Of a stretch of DNA of 64,000 bases, positions 1 to 12,321 are shown piece by piece. The first letter of the stretch is position 1; the number at the start of each line of letters is the position of its first letter. The position numbers were made by a program, and so were the translations under genes. Below the pieces are notes generated by a model. The model was not told the origin of the DNA and searched no databases. It saw only the letters and a program-made list of their open reading frames with translations. The stretch is from Blastomussa wellsi. Taxonomy: Eukaryota > Cnidaria > Anthozoa > Scleractinia > Plerogyridae. The stretch covers positions 5,560,631 through 5,624,630 of the forward strand of contig OX393561.1 of the NCBI GenBank assembly GCA_947652115.1, read 5' to 3'.

Positions 1-954
1 GAAGGGAGAATATCGAAGCATGTTCTGATTAGCGCTACGGCCGCTTTAAGCGAGCTTTTTGAAGAGGTCTCGGCAAATTTTCAAAATTTGCTTTCCCACT
101 GTCATCGTTCTTTCTTAGTATGTGATGGAGCGTTGAAAAAAAAATCGTGGGTATGGCTTTCGAAAGCTCAATAAAGACCAAAAATGTCCAGATAGCAGGC
201 AAGATTTCAAACTTTATTGTAGTTTTCAAAGGAAAAAAAAAGTCATACAAACTCTTGCAGCCCTGGTATTCTGATTGGTTTCCTAAGCAATTTTGCACTA
301 CGGACCACAGTGACTACTGCTACAAATTTTGACCGAATTAATTTCTAAAAACAAAACTGTTTTGCTTGGTTGAAATCTTTTGCCCTCTATGTCTGTTGGA
401 TAATCTAGACTGTCTAACAAAGAAAAAAGTTACGCCCAAGAGCAGATTCCTGGTATAAACAAGAAGGCAAAAGCACCTTCCTCCGATTTCGAAACAATCG
501 CAACTTTTGCTAACAATAGTTCTCCTGGCATTTCCTTAGGAAGGACTGTATGTTTAATTACTCAGTTCCAACAATGGTAAACTGAATAATTTGTAATGAA
601 CTTTTTAGAGTGATTATTTATATTAATACTTTCAGCTAGAAAGAAGCGCGCGAAAAGCAACACAAATTACTATACAGCAAAAGAACGTTGACTCTAAACG
701 GCTAAACTCTAAACTGTATGAGATACATTAGAATCTGACCTCAACATTTCCGCCAAGCGTCTAAAGCCGCACTGCACATACACATTCCATACACGTAACA
801 AGCAAGCCTAATAACGCGTTTACACTCCTTCGATATTTCTTCTTTTTCTAATAGAATTTCTTCCAAATCAATTACTCTCAGTACAAAACTGAGACTGTAC
901 ATTAAAAACTTTAAGACTCTCTGGGTCTTAACTTTCAAAGTTCTGTGCCTTTAA
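1..954. other. Intergenic DNA downstream of the convertase, no gene seen
   Basis: Short frames are open on both strands around 35-330, but they overlap each other and have no domain or splice context. The A/T-rich text with paired short frames looks like degenerate repeat DNA. I see nothing else here. Confidence 0.5.
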
Positions 955-960
955 TTTATT
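955..960 (-). terminator. Polyadenylation signal of the convertase gene
   Basis: AATAAA on the minus strand, 73 bases past the convertase stop codon. The position fits a short 3' UTR. A second A/T-rich stretch lies between this signal and the stop. Confidence 0.5.
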
Positions 961-1032
961 TTTTTAATAAATATATATGTCCCACTTTCTGGCCTTTGGC
1001 GACGGCCCTGTCTTTAAGTAATAAATATCACT

Positions 1033-4000
1033 CTAAACAAAAGTGACAACTCCCTTGCTTGTATCCAGTGAATTTGCAGACAAACCACCTTGATCAGGTC
1101 TGGATTGCTCATGTTGGCTGTTCCCTTTCTCGATCTGTCTTGGTACCTCAGGGTTAATGCCCTTTTTCCTCTTATAAACGAAGAACAGACATACCCCAGC
1201 ACCAATAATAAAAAGGCCAGCACATGTGCCGACGGAGATGACGATCACGATGTGCCAGGGGACTGGGGAAAAACAAAATGGATTTTCATTAAAATCACAG
1301 TTTATTTCAGTACAGTGTGTAGAAGCGGGTTTTTCAAAACATCATTCGTCCGTCAATCATTCGCCCGTCGGCGAACCACGAAAGCGGCGAACGATAAATT
1401 TTATGCCAGCACAAATTTGGTCAATTCAGCTTTTTGCTATTAGTAATAATTTTTAAGTTTAGGGAGCCATGAACTCCAATTTCAAGCCTTATGTGTTTGT
1501 TGAGCGGATGAAACTGAACGGTTTAGTAGAGAAATTCAGAGCGCTTACCATTTGAATGGAATTTCCCGTGGAATTTTTGGGAGAAATGGAACTGCACTAT
1601 TCCTCACCAAGGAAATGGATCGGATTGAGCAGTACCACTTGGTCCATAAGTGGGATAACGACAAATGTAATATCAGAGACGGTGTCAAACGTTTTAGCGG
1701 ACGACGACTTTGAAAATGATTTGTTTTGAAGAGGAAGACGACGACTTAATACTTTTTTCTGCAGCATTCACATTTGCAAAAGGGAAATTTGAACCGAATC
1801 CAGGAACGTTTGAGCGAACGATACCCATTTTTGGATGAATTGTAGTGATTGCAACTGGGGTGTGCAATATAAAAGGAAGATGGCGGCTTGAAAACGTGTG
1901 TTTGTTTTCTTGTATGGAATCCGCCTGCATCGAGGACCTGTCTGGTTTTCAGACATAACATGAATGTAGGCTCATTTCTGTATACTTCTGAAATTGGGAG
2001 TCCTGTGTAATTTAGCAGATGTCGGAATAAGGTTAAGCAATCTCAGAAAAACACCCAGGAGGCTTTTCTACAAACATTGCTTACATGACTGGAAAATGAT
2101 AGTTCACATTCTTAGGTAACCCCTCCCCCCCTTATCTCTGATTTCTGATCAATTACAGTGTCATTAATAACAATGTGTAAATCCTTATGACAATTTCTTG
2201 GGTCCAGACAGTCTGGATACTTTGATCAATAACGGAATTCTCTTTCCGACTCAGGGACCAACCTTGGCGACCGGTTCCAACCAATGGTAAACGCCCTTTG
2301 TTCTGTTACTTGGCACCCTTTAGGTCAACTTATAAAATATAAACATGCGTATACTCAACCAACAGAGAGATAGAAATGTAATAATTTGGGGCGTCTTGAT
2401 ATCGAACGAGCTAAGTCCGAAATCCAACAGTTAAGCCAACATTTTTACAAGGCATTGTTAGGCTGATGTCATGCGGCCTGACGTAACCAATGGCTAACTT
2501 CCAGTGTCAGTTGCACAGTCTTACTATGCTAAAAAGAACGTCAGGGTGAATGTTTGTTTGCAGGACGACAGGTGGAAAGCTGGTCTACAAAACGAAGAAG
2601 ATAATAAAGAGAGCGCAGATAAGGAGCGGTTTTCAGGCAGTTTTTCTGTTCCAACTCACCCCGACCCCCCATCCCCCCACCACACCTCTCACGTCTCAAG
2701 CCGGCGTATCAAAGCTATTTTAAAGCAGGAAATTATTTCCTCTTGATGTTACAAAAGACAAACCAGCTGTAAGTCATACCTACCACTTTTAGAACGTGTC
2801 GGTGAGACAGTCGGTGAATTGTCGGTGAAACCTTCTCTTGGAGGAAGTGTTGTTGATGAAGTTGTCAGAAATACAATGTCTTTAGTTGTCGATGGAGCAT
2901 GCGGGTTGCTTGCTAGCGGATCATAAGTAGTTCCATACAAAATCAAGGACCAGCTATAAAGTGTACCTGGAATACAAAACAGCAAGGCCCATTACTTGTG
3001 ACAGCTGTGTGATAGTCGAAAGCCGTAAAAAAAATACTTGGATGGAAACTGCCAGAATGTGAGATCTTGTGGCTTCTGCAGCCGGATATGAAAGCCTGGG
3101 GGGAAGGGGCACTTCTATATTAAATAGACGGGGATGCTCGTTGTCTTCCTTGGGGGGGGGTGTAAATTTGGGATGTTTGGTCTCCCTTAGGGTGTTCCGG
3201 CAAAACTGCTTTAGCTACGCCCAGCTTGGTGTTTTTTGGGGGTTAAATCAGAAATTTTCGACGGGCATCCCAGTCTGTTTCATATGGCAGCAGCCCCCCC
3301 CCCCCTCCCCTGGGAATGAGAGGGAGAAAATTGCCGAATGACCAAAATAGTATGGTTACGGCCAAGAAGCGGAGTAAAACTACAATAGTAAAACTCGCCG
3401 TCAGCAAAACTCACTGTTTCACTATTGTAAAGTATATATATTATCAAATAAATCATATTTGAACTGATGAAAGTGAAGAATGATCATTGGAAAGAAGAAA
3501 ATGGTTGAGATTAGAGCAGGGATCTCTCAAAAGCTAAAAGCTATTATATTTGTTGTACAGCGAAGCATGTACGTTATTACATGTCTGAAAGTTTGGCGAC
3601 ATGTTAATTTAGCGATTTTGAAAAAACCGTATTTAGCGACACTTAATTTTAGCGATTTCACAAGCTGTAACTTTTTGGCGAATTAAGGTATTATTTTAAG
3701 GTATTATTTTCCTCTGCGTAATCCATATGGGAATGCGAAATTTAATACGAGAGAAGAGTTAATTTCAGTTGTGAAGCCGAAATGACTGAAATGTACACGT
3801 ACACATAAATGATACGATACCCGTCGTAATCGACCATAAAATAGGGTGATCGTGTGAAACAATTTAGCGACGATTTCAATTTAGCGACACATAATTTTGG
3901 TACATTTTAATTTAGCCATTGTTTGAAAAATCGCTAAATTCACTAAAGTGTTGCCAAAATTTCATGTAACCAGGTATGACGCATTGGTAGCAGGTGTCAA

Positions 4001-7000
4001 ATATCTCGTGCGAACGCGAATATCCTGTCGGTGTGACAATCTTATGTTGACAATGTTCTTCAGTCTTCTCCATTTTCATACAGCAACACACTCCACACTT
4101 GTGACGTACAATACAGAACTAAGTATTGTAAATGAATTGACTTCAGCACTAGACAAAATTGTGCTATCTGTACTTGCCGTCAGTTGGCTTGCTGGGGTCC
4201 AAATTTTTAATTCTGAGCTTCCATTGTCCCAAGGGATTCTCTCCCCAATGAAACAGCGTAGCGATAATCCAGTTTGTAAGATTTGTATATCCCGTATAGT
4301 TGTCGAGAATCCGTCGATTAGTGAGCGGCGATTTTGTACCAGTAGGAGCCTCCAGTTCCACATACAGGTTCCCGCGACGCGCGAAGTCAAGATCCACCCT
4401 CACCTGAACATGTTCCAGGAATGTTATCTCACACTCACAGCATCCAAATGTTACCGAAACCTCAGAAGGGATTGCTCTGAAACAGAAATAAGTATCGTTA
4501 TTTACATCTAATAGCAACAGGCCCTGTACATGTACACATTATTCCTTTTTATATCGCCGCGGCCTCAAATGTTCTGAATGTAAGGCCTGGACCCAAAAAT
4601 CTTGGAACCAAACCACAAAAGCCAAACCTGTTTTCATCTTGGCCTTTAAGCTCGCATCTTCGTTGCTGAGGAACTGTTTTCCAGTGTTTTGCCAAGTTCA
4701 CCATCAAATCAACATCCATAAGCCCAAAGCCGTAACTCTTGCTGAAGACTAAGCCAGCTTTGTTTCTCGTCCAGTCTCCATTCTCTAATGGGACCCCGCC
4801 CGGCGCTGGTCTTGCGCTTCTAGCTATCACGTGCTGGACATCGCGCCATGTTAACAGGGGGCTGTAAGACAAAAGCTGATTAACACGTCCGAGTATTTAT
4901 CTTTTTTGAAAATTTAGACATTTCTGTATCTTTTCTTAATCGAGAAAACTAATCAAATATAATTTGTCTCTTGTATTAGTCCTTTCTAACAGCCTGGGTG
5001 CTATTTGTGTTCAACTCGGCAAATTCTTGTTTGTTTTTGTCTATGGTCACTGATCGCTTGGTCTCGGGAAGTCAAATGATGCGTAGAATTCTTAAGCCGT
5101 AGGAATCGAACAGCCGGTTTTACACAGAAATGTGCGCAGAAATCCTACAAATCCTCGTGTTAATCTAGACCAGTGATATGGATGCTGCAAATAGACTGAG
5201 AAGAAACTCAACTGTCTGCTATTGGAAATCCGTGAATCTGATCGGTTCTCCCACTGTTTAATATTGATAATGAGGCTAGAAGCATCGAAGAGTTTTCTCC
5301 GATGAGCCAATGGTCAACGAGGTGCGGCCAAGTTCACTGTCAATCAACGAAAACGAGGGCAAATTGCAGAAGAAATTGTTTTAGTCGAAGCAAAAGCTAC
5401 ACGTCATTTTATGTACAGTACTTTTAATCCCCCATCCACCCCAAAAAAAAAACAGTCGTGGCCTTAAACCCCAACGTACTTGGTGTTTTTTAAAAGAAAA
5501 CAAGTTCACAAATTTCCAATAGAACACTTCTGAGTCTCTACTGAATAGAAATACAATCTTTACTTACTTTGCTTCTAGTGTCAGTGCAATGAGACCTGAC
5601 GCCATTGCTGCAGCAGCGGATGAATCTCCAAAATTATCCACACATCCTGACTGTGTATCAGCCGTTATCTACATGAGGGTCAAAACAGCAGGCACAAAAG
5701 GAAAGAAACTGACTCAAAATTAAGGTCGCGTAGTTTATTCATAATTTACACCCACGTAAACACACAACTGACTCCATTTTAAAATTGTGTGATGACTGGA
5801 CTAAAATCTCCCTCCAATGTCTAGTGAATGCTAAACATGAACCTTGTCAGGCTTACATAGCGTAAAGAATTACAATTGTAGGCCTCAAGAAAAGACCAGA
5901 AATATTAATCCTTGTACAAGTCATAGATGAGAAACGCTCTCTAGGAGAAATGAAAAGTCATTCATAAGAAGAATGCTTTACTCACAACTTTTCCAAGTCC
6001 TTTAGCAGTGTCTCTGCTGTATGTCGTGGCCATGATTCCAGCGCAGTCTTCGGCATAACTTGGACTGGAAACACCTTGGTTCAAACCAGTGATTGCAATA
6101 GTGTAAATACTATTTACATAACCGTTATAAGCGCAGCTGTCTTGAAACACACCACCATTTCCAGCTGCAAAGGTATAGATAGCACCCTTGCCTCCTCGAC
6201 CCTGCAGACGAACATTGTTAGTTATTTCTTTTATCAAAACTGACAGAACGTTCTTGCCTGGAGCCCATCCACCAGTACAAATTAATTTGGAAATAAAACT
6301 ATGTAAATCTAGGGCATAGTTCATAGAGGAGACCTCCTCTATTAAGTATGTCTAGGGTTATCTCCCAATTTGTCAAGTTGGTGAAAATTCAAGCAAATTT
6401 TATTCAACATTTTAGGTTCACAAGACTGTTATATTAATATAGATTTATTTGAGATTATACAATTGCTAAGTTCTGGTAAATACTTCTTCTGATCTATCCT
6501 CTTACCAATTAACATAAAAATTAAGTACCTGTGCCTTTAATATTTTAAATTAGGTCAATGAAACGGTTTTTCTTGTTGTTGTTCAGTACTTTCTTTTTCC
6601 CTTTTACTTTATTAGTTAATTTCTGTTTTAGTATATTTTTGTAATTCAACTATTAAGGCAAGGCCCGCCTAGATTAGCTTTTGCTAGTTGCGGGCATGCC
6701 CGTTTTTGTAAAATTTAATTTGAAAATAATAAAGTGTGTGAGAAAATTGGTAAACTTCTCTTGGTTTTGTCTTGGGTTAATTGTTTAGGAAAACAAATAG
6801 ACGCCTAAAAATTATAGATGTAAACGTACCTTTTCAGAACCAACTTTTAAAGCTCGACTGGTCAACACACCAGGACCTGCAACTTGCCAGCCGCCATCAC
6901 CCGGGCCCCAGCTGTTAGAGTAGATATCAACCATTTCTATTTTGTGAAGCAGGGCAGCAGACTCCGTGGCATCAGTTGACCTGACATCAATTGCATCATC

Positions 7001-10000
7001 AAAAAGACGAACTCCTGGAGTATGGGAAAACAGATACATGTAGCTATATTGCACTTGATTGGAGGAGGTCTACCCCTATTCTGATCATAGTTATGATGTG
7101 ACGCACCAATGATGCAGTGTTTGATGAACAATCAAGACACTCAATGTGCAATTCTCAAAAATAGGCATGTACTGTAGGTTCTGGTGCTTCATTTTCATAA
7201 TTTTTTTACTATATCCTCTTCTAAGAAGAACACCCTTCTCAACTCTCTAAAAAGACCCTCCCGGAGATGATACTTATTTGAGGTACACAACTACTTTAAT
7301 TTTTTTCAAGTTGACACCTGCAATCAAATGGAGAGAGACACCATGCACTCTTCAAATTCGGCATTGCTTCTAAGAAGGGCATATCTCTATGACAGATATC
7401 ACTCTACAATGGATATAATTAACATTCTAATGTGAACGACTCGCTTAGATACATCTGGATAAAGGCCTCCGCCTTAATAACATCCCTTCTATTAAAAAGG
7501 CCACAATCCCCAGACAATGTATGTGTCAACATGCACAAATCAGAAGTTGTGTTGCCACCTTAAATAAAAAAAATAAACTTCTTTATAAAGTGCTTATGAA
7601 GCAGAAATTTTTGAAGTGAATTGTTTGAACGCATTTAATTTTAGTACATTTATTTTACTTTCAAAAAGGCCAAACACAAAATCGATGATGTTAAAAATAG
7701 ATACAATCAAATCCGGTACTTCAAAGGTGGTTCTTACTGTATATCTGCATGCGGTGAAATCATCATTTTTGACATCACTGCGACGTACATTTACATGTAG
7801 GTATCAGAAGGCTCAGAGGGCATTATGATGACCAAGAAGGAATTTCAACCTGATACACGTCTGCTACGTGGGAGGTGCAGGGGCCTAATGGTTGTGTGCT
7901 GGATGGTTGTGGTGGTCTGGGTTAGAGCCGGGGCACTGCATTGTGCTCTTGGGCAAGACGCTTTATTTTCACAGTGCCTCTCTTCACCAAGGTGTATAAA
8001 TGGATACCGGCAAATTTACTGCTGGGGGTAACCTTGCAATGGATGAGCCCATCCAGGGAGGAGTAGAAATACTCTCTGTCACTTCATGCTACAGAAACCG
8101 GGATAAGCTCCGGCCTGATGGGCCACTAGGCCCGAATGCAGACTTCACCTTTTTACATTTCCGGTACACACAAAATGGCAATGGAATTGAATTATCCCAT
8201 CAAAAAATTAATATCCACCGATCCACCTACTACTGCAGTAGTAAGTAATTAATGCACAATCTGCAGGCAGCTGCAGCTATAAAAATCATTTATATTGTAC
8301 ATCATAACTTGTCCCAGTACCTCCAGAAATTGGAGCCATGCAAGCAGAGGAAAACCCAATAGCCACCTTAACTAATATTATGCCAACTCACCTGCAATCT
8401 TTGCATTATAGGCTAATCCCACGCCACATAAACTGTTATTAGCTTCAGCAGCTATAACCCCAGCACATTTATTGCCATGTCTAGGATAAGCAATTCAAAC
8501 AACCACAATTTTAATAATTAATATCAACAGCAACATGTCAGTTAAAATAATTACGGTTCATAAGGACTTTTATTATTAAATCCATTAGTCTCCCGAGCAG
8601 AATAACACAGTGTGTGTATGTTGTCTGGGTGAACTTAAGCAGGAAATTAAATGGTAAGAAAAAGAAAATGAAATGGTTACCACCCCATTGTGAACAAGTA
8701 GTTTTTTGTCTTGAATATGAAGTGCTCTTGCGTGAGCTACAAAATTAAATGTGAAGTGCTTCTAACATCAATTCTACAGTACATGTAAATTGTATTATTA
8801 CATTTAACAAAACAGAAAGGGCAACTGCTTACCCTGACACTGTTTTCCCTCTTGGAACTGGTATTCGATCATCTTCTACAAAATCCCAACTTGCTGTTGC
8901 ATTCTGGAGAAAAATAAAAGATTATAAAAAATAAATATTTAAAGCTATCCAGTAACCATCAAAAAGATTTGATTTTATTAACATATTTAATGTATGATTA
9001 AATATTTTCATATAATATTGACCACAGCATACCACTGTATAATTATATTAAATTAATTATATAGCTACACCAAAATCTATTATTGTCAACAGATGCATTT
9101 TTTATTGATTTTTGCCAACTGTCCCAATTTAAAATAAATTGGACAGTTTTTGCTCAAACTGTCCAATTTAAGAAAAATCTGGATACCTTCCATAAACCAA
9201 TCAATTGTCAAGAAAAACTAGTTTGTAGGGCGAAACATGCCATGTTCATATATTTTTGGATGCTATAAAATTAATAGGTAACAGGACTACATGCTCGTCC
9301 AATTTGGAAATAATTGGATTCCAAAAATTCCTCGAACTGCCAAATTGGACTCGGCCTACGGCCGCTTCCAATTTCGCAGTCCTCGGAATTTTTCTCATCC
9401 AATTATTTTCAAATTGGACAGCATGTAGTCCTATTACATATACAAATTGGTAGCTTCAATTTGCCCCAGAAAGAAATTCCTTGTTTTGTAATTATTTGTT
9501 TCATGGTAACAACAATTGAGATTATTTAAAGGAGATACAATATTTTATCCTCAGGTCGGCAAATTCAGTTCACATGCAGTAATTCTAATGACTGTCACAA
9601 TAGATTGTGTTAATTAAGAACTGCATGTTATTTATCACTTATGTGTATACATTATTATCCATTCCCCAATTAGCTTTAATAAAAACATTAAGCCTAAATG
9701 GGGCTTTTCAGGATTTTATGCATGTAGTGTTAACAGTGTCAGCATCCTTGGAACTCAAGACTGAATGACTCACAGGTTCTACAAGGCTCAGGTACATTAT
9801 ACATGCATTGATGTCATTGATCATGAGTAATTTCCTTGTAGCAGGAGTCAAGCTCAAGCCCAAGTCAAGGTCGAGTCATGTTTAATGTTCTTTTTTCTGT
9901 TTTCCCCTCTGTATGGGGGAGTAATGGGTATTTTGTGAACAGGTTTACACAATATAACAGACAAATGAAAACTAATCAAATCCTTACGTAATTGGATGAT

Positions 10001-12288
10001 AGTTCAGGATGGTTACCATCAACCCCATCATCGACTACTGCCACCAGAATTCCTCTTCCTGTGTATGTTGGCCACACATAAGGTATGTTATAGCTCGCCT
10101 AAAAAGAAGAGAATAAAGAAAAGATTAATGATGATAATGATTAATAATGATAATGATGATTAATGACGAGGAAAAAAGAAGTAGTTAACATTCATTTGAC
10201 CAAGTGTTAGTCAACAGTAATTAAGCAGTAAATTAATTAAAGCTCCTCAAATACTGGTATAAATACGTAATTATTGAAATGGGCCACTCACAATATACCA
10301 CTGTTCCCCAAATAAAGGGTCTGTAATTCCTGTGGACAGAAGTTTATACTTTTTTTCCTTCTGCTGCATAAACCATTCCACCTAAAGAATAAATGATCGA
10401 AAAAATATCATTTGTAATTGATAATAAGCACCAATCAATTTTGCAATCAGACGACCACATCCGGTATAAGGAGTAATAAGAGGTTACAATCTTCAACCCT
10501 TTTTAAGGTGGCTCAACAAAGGTTTGAAAGATCCGAGTACCTGCACTGCATCACGATGTCACAATTAAAAGCTAACAGCTGAAGAGCCCATACTTGGCAT
10601 TTATATTTATACAATATCACTGAAGTTGCTTACATGGCAATGGAACAGATCAAATGCGACCTAAAAAAATCTAGTTTTTCCATTTGGCAGAAAATCTACT
10701 CATTAGATTTATACTAAAAATTGGCCATAATTTATGCTAACGACCCCTTTGCATTGTCAGGCTTCACACATTAATACATGTATGATAGAGTACATTCAGG
10801 GTAACTAGTAAAATTACAGTTAGTGTAGTTTGTTGATGATATGGACTACACATAAATTTAAAAAAATCTTTATATTTATAAATTAATGTAATTCTAACCT
10901 TCGACTCCAAATCCAGCTTTCTGTCAATTTTAGCTGACTCTGAGGTTTTACCCGAAGTACGCTTTAACTTGGGTTTTTTGAAAGTGTGATAGTCCTCGAA
11001 GAGCTAAGAGATTTAAATTAGTCAAATTTAGCTTTGCACACTGAATATATATCACAATTATAATAATAATATATTTACTCACTTTCAAATAATAATAATA
11101 ATAACAACAATTAATAATAATAATAATTATAACAATAAATGTTACCCAGATATGTTCTCTCTTTATATTCAACGCCTGGTTGCCACTGGCCTTTGACTGT
11201 CATATATCATATTACTACCAAAATAGGTCTACAGATTGTTTATTTGGAGACATATGTATGTAACAGTTTCTGCTGGGCAAAAAAATTTTTGAATGAAGCC
11301 CACACATTCTATAACTGACACCACAATATACGTAAAGCCATGTGATCACATTCCTTTGCGGCCCTTAGACAAGCCTCAAAACATTCCAATGTGTCCCGGG
11401 AATCGAACCCAGGACACATTGGTGGGAAGCGAGCGATCTCACCACTGCACCATTCCTACTCCCCCTGGTCATAGTGTATGCTGGTCAAACTCTTCCATTA
11501 ATCACAGAGTGCCAATCATCATGCAATCAAAGAGAGATAGACTCTTTGAGAATAAATCTACTTGATTGACGGTTTCCTTTAGCTCATGACGCATACATTT
11601 ACTTTGAAAAATGTGACACTTTTGCTCCGAGGTAGGACAATATGGTGCATTTGAAGTTTGGTGCAGCTTGAGAAATATTAATTTGCAATGGTAATAGGAC
11701 TGAGTGGAGTACAATTCAGGGAGTCATCGGGAGCAATGGACAATTTCAAATCAACCATGTGCATAGCACGAAGCTGATTTGAAATTATAAGCATGATTAC
11801 CCCTGAATCATAGGACACAAAGTCCTATTTTATCAATCAGTCATATCAATAACAAATTCCGAGGTTTATACATGTAAAGTCTTTGAGAACCTCTTTTGTG
11901 TGAATTGACCTCTTTTCTGTTTTGACAACTTCAGGTCTCTTTCCTGCAAACAATAGGACAACAGCAAGAAAGAACCCATCTCCATGCATGTGATTGACAT
12001 GCGATTGGTGTACATGTAGGTGTCCAGTAAATAAGCGGACGACTTTCTATACTAACAAGTCCTTTCATTCCCAGCTAGCAGAGACTCTTTTTCTGGTGTT
12101 CGCTGACGAAGGAAAAGAGACCTCTCCCGTGGGTCGAAAAAACGCATGCTGCTTGCGTTGTTTGCTGACTGCAACTTGAACCCGTTGCTATATGTTTTTA
12201 TGTTCAGTACAGACAATCAGTCACTTACATAACCAAAGTAAGTTCCAGATGTTTACACCAGATGTTTACATATTGGTGTACCAAAGTT

Positions 12289-12321
<33 letters not shown>

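Noticed and set aside
3948..4511. A 187-codon plus-strand frame
   Set aside because: It is the antisense shadow of the convertase P-domain exon (4178-4476).
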